Made by a program: the position numbers and the translations under genes. From assembly GCF_037975245.1 (NCBI RefSeq), contig NC_092572.1:4547501-4611500 (forward strand): DNA of 64,000 nucleotides, written 5' to 3'. This DNA is from Apostichopus japonicus (Eukaryota > Echinodermata > Holothuroidea > Aspidochirotida > Stichopodidae). Of this stretch, positions 10,996 to 22,100 are shown piece by piece. The notes below the pieces were generated by a model that made no database searches, was not told where the DNA came from, and saw only the letters and a list, made by a program, of their open reading frames with translations. Each line of letters opens with the position of its first letter. Position 1 is the stretch's first letter.

Positions 10996-13900
10996 TTACT
11001 TGTGGATGATCGTAGTCTGTTGGTACACCTGTTGTACTGGAGCGACTGCTGGAACCTAGAGTAGATCAAAAACAAAATATGAAATCAATAACAATGTCGA
11101 CAAATAACGTTGTAAAATTACAGAGTCACACAATTCGTACATTTCTGAGACTAGATTCAATGAATTCCACTGTTCAAGCAACTATGGAACTGTTCTGTTC
11201 TGTGTACTAGCCGTATCCCAAAATTTCAAATTTTCAAATATCAAAATTTCTTTTTACTCCAAAAGGGTGTGTTTCAACCGGTTAAGTTAAAGAATCATTT
11301 GATAACAATCACAACTTAACATTAAAATCCCAGAACATTAATTATAATTCAGTGGTTGGTACAAAAGACAAGAATCATGTGATACAACTTTTGCAGGCCT
11401 TTTGCTGATTAATAACTATTGAAAACCATGATTTAGGCTCACTGGTAAATCTGGGAGATAGATTGATTGATCGATTAGATATGAACTAGTATCACAGGGA
11501 TATAACAGATCATCAATACACATATAACACCCTCTGATCTGTTACTTTCCATATACTGTTGTTAACTTTCCACTTTGGTCAAGGGCGCTAAGCTGAAATC
11601 CTTTAATTTTGCAGCACATGCAAAAATAAAATTCATTCTGGTCGTCAAGATCAAGTTTTTGACCAGCACAGTTCTACTACTCCAACAGAGAGTTTACGAT
11701 CAAATTCTTCAGAAAACTCTTTGCAAGTAGAATACATGCATGTATATCAAGACTCACCATAGTACACTTCCAATAAAATCAATAAAATGTTTGATATCTT
11801 TCCAACTTACAACAAAATTATTCTCCTAGTTGGAACTGAAGGAAAGATTGTGCTTGTATTGATCACTTCAGGTCCTCTTAACTTTTTTAAATTGTACACC
11901 TCAAACAAGTGTGGAAGTAGAAGATTAACATGGCTTTCTGTAGCCAACAAGTGTTCAAGTAGAAGATTAACATGGTTTCTGAAGACAATAAGTGTTCAAG
12001 TAGAAGATTAACATGGCTTTCTGTAGACAATAAGTGTTCAAGTAGAAGATTAACATGGCTTTCTGTAGACAATAAATGTTCAAGTAGAAGATTAACATGG
12101 CTTTCTGTAGACAATTAGTGTTCAAGTAGAAGATTAACATGGCTTTCTGTAGACAATAAATGTTCAAGTAGAAGATTAACATGGCTTTCTGTAGGCAATT
12201 AGTGTTCAGGTAGAAGATTGACATGGCTGTCTGTAGACAATAAGTGTTCAAGTAGAAGATTAACATGGCTTTCTGTAGACAATTATTGTTCTAGTAGAAG
12301 ATTAACATGGCTTTCTGTAGACAATAAGTGTTCAAATAGAAGATTAACATGGCTTTCTGTAGACAATAAATGTTCAAGTAGAAGATTAACATGGCTTTCT
12401 GTAGCCAATAAGTGTTCAAGTAAAAAATTTACATGGCTTTGTGTAGACAATAAGTGTTCAAGTAGAAGATGAACATGGCTGTCTGTAGACAATAAGTGTT
12501 CAAGTAGAAGATGAACATGGCTTTCTGTAGACAATAAGTGTTCAAATAGAAGATTAACATGGCTTTCTGTAGACAATAAGTGTTCAAGTAGAAGATAAAC
12601 ATGGCTTTCTGTAGACAATAAGTGTTCAAGTAGAAGATTAACATGGCTGTCTGTAGACAATAAGTGTTCAAGTAGAAGATTAACGTGGCTTTCTGTAGCC
12701 AATAAGTGTTCAAGTAGAAGATTAACGTGGCTTTCTGTAGACAATAAGTGTTCAAGTAGAAGATGAACATGGCTGTCTGTAGACAATAAGTGTTCAAGTA
12801 GAAGATGAACATGGCTTTCTGTAGACAATAAGTGTTCAAATAGAAGATGAACATGGCTTTCTGTAGACAATAAGTGTTCAAGTAGAAGATAAACATGGCT
12901 TTCTGTAGACAATAAGTGTTCAAGTAGTAGATAAACATGGCTTTCTGTAGACAATAAGTGTTCAAGTAGAAGATGAACATGGCTTTCTGTAGACAATAAG
13001 TGTTCAAGTAGAAGATGAACATGGCTTTCTGTAGACAATAAGTGTTGTTCAAATAGAAGATTAACATGGATTTCTGTAGACAATAAGTGTTCAAGTAGAA
13101 GATAAACATGGCTTTCTGTAGACAAAGAGTGTTCAAGTAGAAGATTAACATGGCATTCTGTAGCCAATAAGTGTTCAAGTAGAAGATTAACGTGGCTTTC
13201 TGTAGACAATAAGTGTTCAAGTAGAAGATTAACATGGCTTTCTGTAGACAATAAGTGTTCAAGTAGAAGATAACATGGCTTTCTGTAGACAATAAGTGTT
13301 CAAGTAGAATATGAACGTGGCTTTCTGTAGACAATAATTGGCATGATAAATTTTTTCTCTCATTAAAATTTCTCCCACCACAAACACTTAAAAGCGAAAT
13401 AGAGATAAAAGTTCTACTCACGATGACTCGTATCGAGAACTGTGAGTCTTGGTCCTTTCCTGTTCCTCTAGATGGTTTCATCTGTCCATTGGGCAAGGTT
13501 GCCAGGTGACTGTTGGCGTTACTCAGAGACTCAAAGGTGATGAAACCTTTAAATGTCTCGTGAAGCCTGAGCTTGCTCTCATAGCCTCCTGGTCCCTAGC
13601 AGAGCACAACAAGGAAAACAGATTAGTGTTGAGTCATGCATCAACTGCATGATGACCTTTGACCATATGAATATGCATTATGCAAACACAGTAGTGTTGA
13701 TGCGGACTGATTGGTCCTTGTCACCTCACATGACTTACACTTAAGCGTTATGATTGGCGGACGGGCTGGAAGTAGTTCCTTTAACATTGTTCAGGATGAC
13801 CATAAACAGAATATTAATGAGACTAGATATTTTTTTCAGAATTTTCGAAACAACTGTAAAGTTTGGCTAAAGTATCCAACAAAACATATTTCAAAATCAC

Positions 13901-16900
13901 TCTTTAACCATGGAAGGCTCATCAATTGAAGTGACTGAACTCCTTAGTTTAAAAAAATTAAAATAACAAATTTAGACAAAGTCCCATTTAGCATTTTATT
14001 TTACGGCGATACCTCTCCCAGGATTCTCAATTATCTCTTGCAGTGCTGGCAGGTATTGTGCAATCACAATTTTTATGGCAGGCCGTTTTACAGCAGATTG
14101 CATTCCATTTGCAGAGGATGAGCACATTAATTTGGTCCCAAGCAATGATGTTGACAAGATTTTTATTTCGAAGACAAACCCAATACAACATTAGAATTAA
14201 AAGACATCATTTAAAAAACAAATGCATAGTACATCATGACCTTCCACTGAGTACTGGGATGGAGGTGAGAAGGGGGATGGGGAAGATGGGAGGGGGGTAT
14301 TGGCTCTTCTAAGTGTAAACAGATGAGAATTACTTACATTGCCAAGGGCGTTACCCATCTTGTCAATAGAAATGTAGAAGGTTGGATTGCCCATGGTATT
14401 CATAGTGACAATGTTATTACCATGGTTCTGCACCTTGTAGTGAGCTGTGTTAAGGGAAAAACAAAGAATGACATAAGATCCCTAAGAACAAGGAATCCTG
14501 CCAGCTTCAACGCTGGGTTTAAGCATAACATACTCACATTGACCTGTGTATGTTCAGGACTGGTTAAGACCGTTCTTGGTACTTTCTTGGACTCATACAG
14601 AGTTACATTCTAATGATTAGACATTCCTCCTTAAAGATAATCAGAGCAATGCCTGTGCAGTTTACAGTAACAACACACATAGTAGTCCATTCTGTGCAAC
14701 TAGTGTCAGAAATAATACTATACTAATTGAATCTTACGCAGCCAGCTGTAAGTATGACATCATACCCTGGTGTTAGTATGACATCATACACAGCCAGCTG
14801 TAAGTATGACATCATACTTCACTCTGGTATAAGTATTATGTCATAAACAGCCAGCTTCAAACTGAAACATAATCTGTACTTACTATAAGGGTCATTAGCG
14901 GCAGGGTTTCCCATACAATCCAGTCCACCGTTTGGTAAAGTCCTGAGGCACATGTTATTGCTTCGAGAGATGAACTGCAGGATCGCGTTAGTCCCAAACT
15001 GTCTCTGGAAGAGGGAAACATTCAACACACATACACAACGTTATTTGGTGTTTAATGAATGAGGGTGCTTGGAGTGTGAGAAGACATGTAAGTGAGGTGT
15101 GATGAAATGCAGAGCTACTGTTTCTATCAATACACAGGATTGATTCATTAAACTTCACTGATGGCGCTATTACTAAATTAAAAGGAAGAGTCCAAGGGTT
15201 TTCAGTTTTAAAACTGAAAACTCATCTCTTTACTCAGTAATTCATTGTCTATGTACATATTGTGAGACAATTTTTATCGGACACTTTTCTCTTGTATACA
15301 CATGTTTGATTTTATATCAAATTGGTATGGTTTATTTTTAGAATAGGTCAGGATCGATGGCCAGACACTGGTTTTCTTATTGGTTTGCTCTTTCATTGCA
15401 TGTTCCTTGTCTGGTCAGCGGTCATTTGCTTCTTTTGCTGTGTGTTTGATTTGTATTCTTTTTGTATTTTATGACTTTTATATTTGTAAAGCGCCCTGAG
15501 ACTTCTGTTACGGGCGCTTAATAAGAACTGTTTTTTATTATTATTCTTATTAAAATGTAACATATTTTAATCATCCTGGTTAAATTTGCAAACAATTCAG
15601 GGAATAATTTGGTGTTCAAATTATATGTAGCATTTTTGAAGACTTTTAATATTGTCCTTTCTAGAAAACTTCTGTTCCTGTGTATAAACCAAACTGCGAC
15701 AACATATCTGGCCGTGTATGGCAATTTGACTGTTCTGAATAGCCTTTTGCGATATGAGACAAGATATATTATTCCAGGCTGCAACTCCCACATACAAATA
15801 TATATACTCAAGATATTGACAACTGAAATGATTGTAACATGAATGAACTTGAAGCAAACAGGTGTGATGTCATAGTTGCACAATGTCATTGGCAGCAAAA
15901 TTGTTATTATTTCACTTAATTTTAATCCTTAAAATTGGTTTGACCTCAAACAGGATCAAGTCCCAGTTTAACCCCTTTAAACAGGATGTGAAAGTATAAT
16001 AATATAAATATGAATCACTGTAGTGTGTTCCTATTGTATCCTTATTTTGAAATAGTAACAGTTGGGATGCAAATTTTAAAAGAAAAATATATAAAGGAAA
16101 CTTTTCCAGTGAACTTTTATGACATTCTTCGAGCTCACTTTGAGTGCACCATATGTCAACTTCAGAATGCCATTTTGTCCGAACCGTAAGTTAGGAATTG
16201 AAAACTTCACCTCGATGCTGACATCAAATTCCTCTCTCATATCAATCAAAAATTAATATTCACTTGGACTACCCTTCTAATTCCCGTTGTGAGACTGTCT
16301 TGGTTAAATATATCTTCTGTCACTCAGAGAAATAATTTATCAGTTGACACATACAGTATATGGGTTTGTTTTAATGAACTGCCACAGTATATAATTTTCC
16401 AGCTGAGATATTGCTAAGTTAGTTCCTCCTACGATACTGACTGGCATAGGAGTGTTTTAATGGGTTATGGTTAAACTGCTGACTGTTAAACGTAAACCCC
16501 TTGAAGCTGCTAATGGGAGAAGACAGTAGAATTAACACTCAGGATTATCTTCAGCTTCAAGGATTATGCCACTAACTACAGATCAGAGCAAACCGAAACA
16601 GAACATATCAAATAATCTAAAGAAAGAGGAACATTGTATGATTCCACGATCAATAAAAGAAAAAGAACAAATGATAGCTCAGTTTTCCTACACACTGGGT
16701 AATCTGACAACTTACCAGGGTTGGACTTGTAGCATGGATGTCCAGTTCTTTCTGAACTGTGTTTCCAATACCCTTGGCGACCTTAGCAGCCCCACTGAAC
16801 AAGCCCCCGAGAGTGGCCTAAAATTTGAAAGAGGGAAACTGTGTTAGAAATCTTAATTACAGAAAGTTAAAACCAGCATGAATTAATAATCTCTTGCAAG

Positions 16901-19098
16901 TGGACGGTCTAAAAATCTTTTGTTTCTGTGATGATTCTTTCCAGATGAATTAAAACGAATGGGTTTTTGAAGTTATCAGTTCATAAGCAATACAACAATT
17001 AATATAGTCAATACAGGTTCTATAGTGACACAAGTGCAACAAACGTTTTTTTTTTTTATGCAACTAGACTCGTTAAATGCGAACTTTGAAAATAAACAAA
17101 AATACAAGCAGAGATGTTAATGTTTAAGCAATCACATCCAATCGGTTTAGTGGTAAGCATGAATATAATATCCGAAGGTGAAACGCCTTCATATTTGGTC
17201 TCCAAACAACTGTAGATTTGATGCAAAGGTGAAAAAACCTTCTCAAAAAGTCAAGAGAATCGGACAATATTGAATCTAGCAGAACCTTCTTCAATGGCAA
17301 ACTATTCTTTGGCTCATACTGACAGAACTTGAAGCGCATTCCGGATCCAGCTTAAAGAGTAAGCAATGTTCTTTGAAAGAATTGTCATTACTTTGATACT
17401 TGAAAGTCTCTGAGTACTGTACTTTAAAAGGTTAAAACACTAGGGTAGCCACTTGCAATAGAAATCCTCTTGCAATAGAAATGTCAGGTAATTACTTTGT
17501 GTTACTTACAGATGCATTCCTAGTAGGTTGTACAACAGGACGAACTGGGTGAGTAGTCTGGTGGTGGATAATAACCGTCTGTTTTGTAGAAATGAGAATA
17601 AAAACCCAGATCAACAAAACTGAAATTTACCTCATCGATTTAAAAAGTACACACTACAACAAGGTTCAATGAAGTACGATTTTCGGACAATTCTTCTCTT
17701 CTTTTATGCATGAAAAATCTTTCAAAAGGTGGTTTCATCTGTACAAGAAAATAATCTTACAGTAGTGGTTCCACTGGGGATGAGAGTTGTTCCCCTTTTT
17801 GCATATTAATACCTCTTTCCTTCTGGTGGTGTGAAAGTGGGGGGGGGGGTAGGGTGAGGGTGGTGTCTGTAAATGAAATGATGTTGTTGCAAAATAAGAC
17901 TGCCTGCTGTACCTGTAAGTCAGTGGAAAACTAAGCTGTATGAAAACTTTCTGGAAGACAAGCATATACAGTGATATCCAACGGACAGCGCATAGCTAAA
18001 TAACATACCTGTTACAGTTTGTGCTTTTTAAGTGGTATACTAATGGACACAACCGCATTTTAATTAATTGAATGGTAGAATGAGACGGAATGACCAGGGA
18101 GGGCCGGTCATAGAGGGCGCACAGTGTTAAAAGGTTACCAGGCCATTCCAAGCACGGTAGAACAAGCTGCTAAGGTTAAGAGGATACAGGTAAGCGAGGA
18201 GAGAAGTGAATGTCTCATCGTCTTTCAGTGGGTCTTGTTTGCATTCTGCATTTCCTTGATTATATTTAATCATTTTACTTTTTTGATAATATTCTGTTTT
18301 GATGAATACACTGATGTAAAAACCAATATATATATATAACAGTTATAATAGAGGGCAGTATAAACCAAAGTTGACATATAGCTGAAATGGAGGGGGAGGA
18401 AGGAGAGTGGGTAAGGGAGGAGAGGGGGGTCAATACTACTGAAAACTTCAAAAAGTATAACTGTACCAAGCAGAAATAAATTAAGACATAAAGCTTGATT
18501 GAAGCTTTTTCTCAAAATCGATTTGCAGGCAAATCTTAAACGGTTGAAAGTGCAGAAGTCGTTGTTTGTGAGAAAAGCTAGATGACAAAGACAGGTCTTT
18601 TGTTAATTGCTGGTGGTCCAACAAATCTTTATATATGACAACATATGGTAATGACTGGACTGAACTTTCTTCATAAATTTGTTCACTTTTTCTGTCCAAT
18701 GTTGGATCTGCTCTCATGGTACTGTACAAACCTTCCAATTTCACAGTTCTCAGCACTATTGAACTTTCAAATCGAGTAAAAGGCTTTACTCTTGGTGGCA
18801 ACCTGTGAAACCACTCGGACTTCTTACAATCAGTCACACCCTGCATTGATTTTACCTGGCCTGGGGCCGGGGCAGCTGCCTGGTATGGTTGTGCTGGATA
18901 TCCAGCCTGCTGGCCATAACCTGGAGCATATGGAGGTGGTTGGTTAGGATACCCCTGCTGTTGTGGCTGAGGATAACCATGTGGTGGGGGCTGTTGGTAC
19001 CCCTGTGGTGGGGGAGGTTGATACCCTGGTGGAGGAGGCTGTTGGTACCCCTGTGGTGGGGGTTGGGCAGGCAGTTGTGGGTACATTTTGTCTGACAT
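10996..19098 (-). CDS. Proline-rich beta-trefoil-like protein, seven coding exons, 291 aa
   Basis: Coding exons on the minus strand are 19098-18856, 17578-17510, 16817-16716, 15004-14884, 14444-14338, 13595-13422 and 11055-10996. All junctions are GT-AG and the phases agree, totalling 876 nt ending in TAA. Residues 1-81 are rich in P, G, Y and Q (repeated QGYQQPPP-like phrases and a PPPY motif at 54-57, a possible WW-domain ligand). Residues 105-138 form a Gly/Ala/Lys segment likely to be an amphipathic helix. Residues about 145-272 contain three repeats of about 40 residues with aligned landmarks: LRTLPNGGLDCMG ... HYKV, FYISIDKMGNALGN ... LRL, and LATLPNGQMKPSRG ... FSIRV. This is the signature of a beta-trefoil fold. 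The tail ends TTIIHK. There is no signal peptide or membrane segment, so it is probably cytosolic. The trefoil call rests on internal symmetry, so the biochemical role is unknown. It could belong to an uncharacterised marine-invertebrate family. A 25-nt 5' UTR piece follows an acceptor at about 19124, so an upstream non-coding exon is expected. Confidence 0.85.
11895..13340 (-). repeat. 42-bp minisatellite in the last intron of the trefoil gene
   Basis: About 34 tandem units; in plus orientation the core is AACATGGCTTTCTGTAGACA followed by ATAAGTGTTCAAGTAGAAGATT. The period is 42 bp (14 codons), so minus-strand frames stay open for hundreds of codons with 14-residue repeats such as ESHVNLLLEHLLST or KAMFIFYLNTYCLQ. 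The array sits between coding exons 6 (13422) and 7 (11055). One shorter unit near 13270 and one longer near 13046 shift frame. It is most simply an intronic minisatellite, but see the finding on intron read-through. Confidence 0.95.
14739..14862. repeat. Short repeat cluster carrying TATGACATCATA palindromes
   Basis: In the intron between trefoil exons 4 and 5, CAGCCAGCTGTAAGTATGAC and related phrases recur about every 28 to 50 bp. TATGACATCATA appears three times intact and once degenerate (TTATGTCATAA). The core resembles a CRE/AP-1 type bZIP site. Regulatory use is speculative. Confidence 0.6.
15140..15550 (+). mobile_element. 3' end of a non-LTR retrotransposon (LINE)
   Basis: In the intron between trefoil exons 3 and 4, on the opposite strand to the gene. 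A short frame ends LKTHLFTQ and a stop near 15237, a typical extreme C-terminus of LINE polymerases. A UTR follows with TAAAGCGCCCTGAG, a GGGCGCTTAATAAG hairpin partner and an ATT-repeat tail (15533 to 15550). The structure is that of a 5'-truncated LINE insertion. The polymerase domains themselves are missing. Confidence 0.7.
15551..16715. other. Rest of the intron between trefoil exons 3 and 4
   Basis: A+T-rich intron sequence. Overlapping open frames on both strands at 15518 to 15898 disagree with each other and lack splice borders. No feature recognised. Confidence 0.5.
17579..18855. other. First coding intron of the trefoil gene
   Basis: Begins (minus strand) with CAG/GTAAAA at 18855 and ends with ACAAAACAG/ACGG at 17579. 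The first coding exon can be read without a stop into this intron to 18481, but that extension loses the composition of the exon and is judged intronic. It contains a G run near 17840 and a polypurine patch near 18388 to 18430. Confidence 0.6.
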
Positions 19099-19123
19099 TA
19101 TGCTGATGAGATGATGAAATAAT
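19099..19123 (-). other. 5' UTR segment and splice acceptor of the trefoil gene
   Basis: On the minus strand, CAACTTTCAG precedes ATTATTTCATC and the ATG lies 25 nt later. This reads as an acceptor with a short UTR, so transcription starts further upstream at higher coordinates. A donor-like AAG/GTGTGTGAC near 25575 is one candidate for the first exon. Confidence 0.5.
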
Positions 19124-22100
19124 CTGAAAGTTGAAGGAAATGATTGTTACCAAATGAATGACCATGACATGGGCATGATGTGAATAATGGTGACTGCAAG
19201 GAAATGTCTCTCACCCTCCAAAGATATCCCCTTCAAAGATACCCCTCAAAACAGGGATGAGTATCACATGAAAACATACAAAGGTTGTTGATACTGCTAT
19301 GTACAATAACCATCAATAAGTAAGTGTATTAATTCATTTATATGTTTTATTGCCAATTGTATACAATGTGAAAGGAAGTCTCCTATAAAGTCTTAAAAAG
19401 ACTTAACAAAGTAGACTCCTTGGAAGAAAAGGAAAATATAAATAATACAGTGTTTACATAAGGATTAACTGTACAGTAATAATAGCCTCATGATGCTGAT
19501 ATGGATACGTGAATTGATTATATAATACTAGTACAAGTTAATAAATTTCTTTTTCAAATGTCTGGTGAATGTGGGTTTTGAAGACCTGTAGAGACTTCAA
19601 CTTTTTTGATAGATCATTCCAAATGTAATCCATGAATTAAACTGACCAAGGTACAAACTTCATTTACACTGTAGGTCTGTCAACCCAGAGAGTCCCAAGT
19701 TCCCAGTTTGTTACCCTTTACGGTGTGTAAGGTCCGTTGATATGATGAAAACAATTGATGATTACCATTACTACAGTATAACAGCATCAGTAATTAATAT
19801 TACAATCGCTTGTGCTACAGAACATGACAAAACTTGACCCTTGACGGTTGACCCTTGGTTTGGTCCTGCCAAATTTGAATTGCACAGTCTACTGTACTGC
19901 ACCAACCAAGAGAGGACACCCCTAGCTTTACTGAGTGAGAACAAATTTGACAAGAGATTTACTGTAGAAATCTAGGAAGGCTGAAATATTTGACTCTTCC
20001 AGGGGGATTATGTGACCATCATGATACAAATTTACATGATTGTTACTTGTACATTAATGTTGTTACAACAGCTTTAAATACTGCATACTGCATATATCCA
20101 GTAAACATACTGAATAAATAGCTGAATATTTGTCATAATTTCTATATACACATATTTAACATTAATTCACACTTGCCGCCTCTTAAGGCTACCTACAATA
20201 CTGTTTATTAAGTCTCTGTACAGAAGCTGATTAAATAACAATGCCAGTGATTAATTCATGATGCTCAGCTTTCATAAACCAAACAGTACAGATGTCAGAT
20301 CATGTGTTTCTCAGTCTGTAGTTGTAATAGTACTGTAGGTATTCGGTGACATGCATAGCATGGCTGGTTATTATGATTGATCAATCATACATAACTTGTT
20401 TAATTCCGGTATTAGACAGACAATCTTTACGCTCAGTATATATAAGCAACATGGAATCATTTATCCGTCATCGCATCTAGCGAAATGGCCTTGTTCACAT
20501 TTAAGAACGCATGGGCGATTATTGATATCAAGTCAGCGAGTAGGATTATCAATTAAGAACATGACACGTTCACATAACGAGTGAGTTTCGTATAAATTCC
20601 GCTTGCGAGATTAATATACTGCGCATGTGTGAAAAGGTCATTTCAGCTGTTTACATTTTCCTGTGGTTTGCTGTTGCCACATACTGTATGCTGCACTAAC
20701 TTGGTACGTACTACTGCGTACACCACTGCACCGGAATGTTCAATCATTGCACAATGCACATTAACAGTATATATATACTGTATTCAAAATTTCAAGCCAA
20801 TCTGTACCACAATATACCATTACACGTTAACCTACATTCAAATTTCTTCAAACCATTCAAATGGATGAGCAAAATATCTTGCTAGTCACTGTTTTACTGC
20901 TGATGTCATATTTGAGGCTAATCCAACATCGAAGGCATTTAATGTTAGGTCTAAAGACCTAGTAAGGTCTATGGGTAGGCTAATATAAGTTCATTATAGG
21001 CTATGCCATACGTAATGGTTAAATAGCCTATATTAGTAACTGCCGTAGCAACTGATTCCATGTAATTATCCGTTTTGAAATAAACATCAAATTGCTGATT
21101 TTAGCCTCTTAAAAAACCTGTGGGTTTGGTGTACAACAAATTTTAATTTATAAGTTTGAAGTGGACTGTCATTGAGTTTGTTTTTAGTGTCACAACCTTA
21201 ACGGTGAGTTTTCTGCAGTGTTTGTCGAATCGGTGCAAGGGAAAATGAAATGGTTTCACCTATAGCATCGTTAGGTAGTGGTAGTTACAGTAGGTTGTTG
21301 TGGTAAATAATACATTTCCTCTAAACCTGTTCTTTTAGAGACCGATCAGAGGGAGGATTGTGAGGGGAAACCTGTTAGCGAACAGTTGCTGAAATTAATC
21401 TAAGAACTGCAAAAAGTCTAAGTAAATGAACTATAGATGAATGTATGTATGGGAGTTACTGTGTGGAATACCTTCTGCAGTGCAGCAACCTTTTAAGTAT
21501 TGATTCACAGGTGATGGTTGTATCCATGGTGGGCAGGGGGGTGGGGGAGGGGGGATACTTTAACTTCAATAAATTTAGATTTGCCCTATATAGAACGCAC
21601 TGTGTACTCCATGTAGATGAAATTCACTCTCTTCTATGACAACATGTGTGCAGTAAGATGTGAGTGACAAACACAATGAGAAACTCCTTTTCTTGAAAAG
21701 TACAAAGGATAAAAATCAATACACCTTCTAGTACAGTACAATGACATCATCCCACACACAGCTGTTGTATAGGTAGAGTGCACAGTAAGATCAATGCTGT
21801 GCTCTGAACTGCAACAGGTTACAATGATTGGCTGTACTGTATATAGTTGATAGCTGATCTGTATCTACTGTGAGGTGGGCGTTGAGAAATATTACGGCTG
21901 GGTAAATCATATAATACAGAAAAATGGAGTATATACTTACACTCCTCTATCCTTGCCTACTGAGTCAATTACAAATTCTGTAAATTAGCAAAACTTCAAC
22001 ACAGTTCATTGCCTTTCCATTTACAGTGTAAATACGGTAACTGGATCAAACAAGTACATACATGTATACCAAACATGAGGAGCTTAAAGTACTACGGACA

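Noticed and set aside
12283..13251. 322-residue minus-strand open frame made of ESHVNLLLEHLLST repeats
   Set aside because: It is one of two frames left open by a 42-bp minisatellite lying in an intron. It has no start context, splice borders or non-repeat part. The other frame is kept only as a read-through hypothesis.
15518..15898. Overlapping minus- and plus-strand frames in a trefoil-gene intron
   Set aside because: They contradict each other, start in the ATT tail of a LINE and have no exon borders.
18481..18855. C-terminal extension of the first trefoil exon (KSMQGVTDCKK and onward)
   Set aside because: A good donor (CAG/GTAAAA) ends the exon at 18856, and the next exon at 17578 continues in phase. 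The extension lacks the composition of either part.
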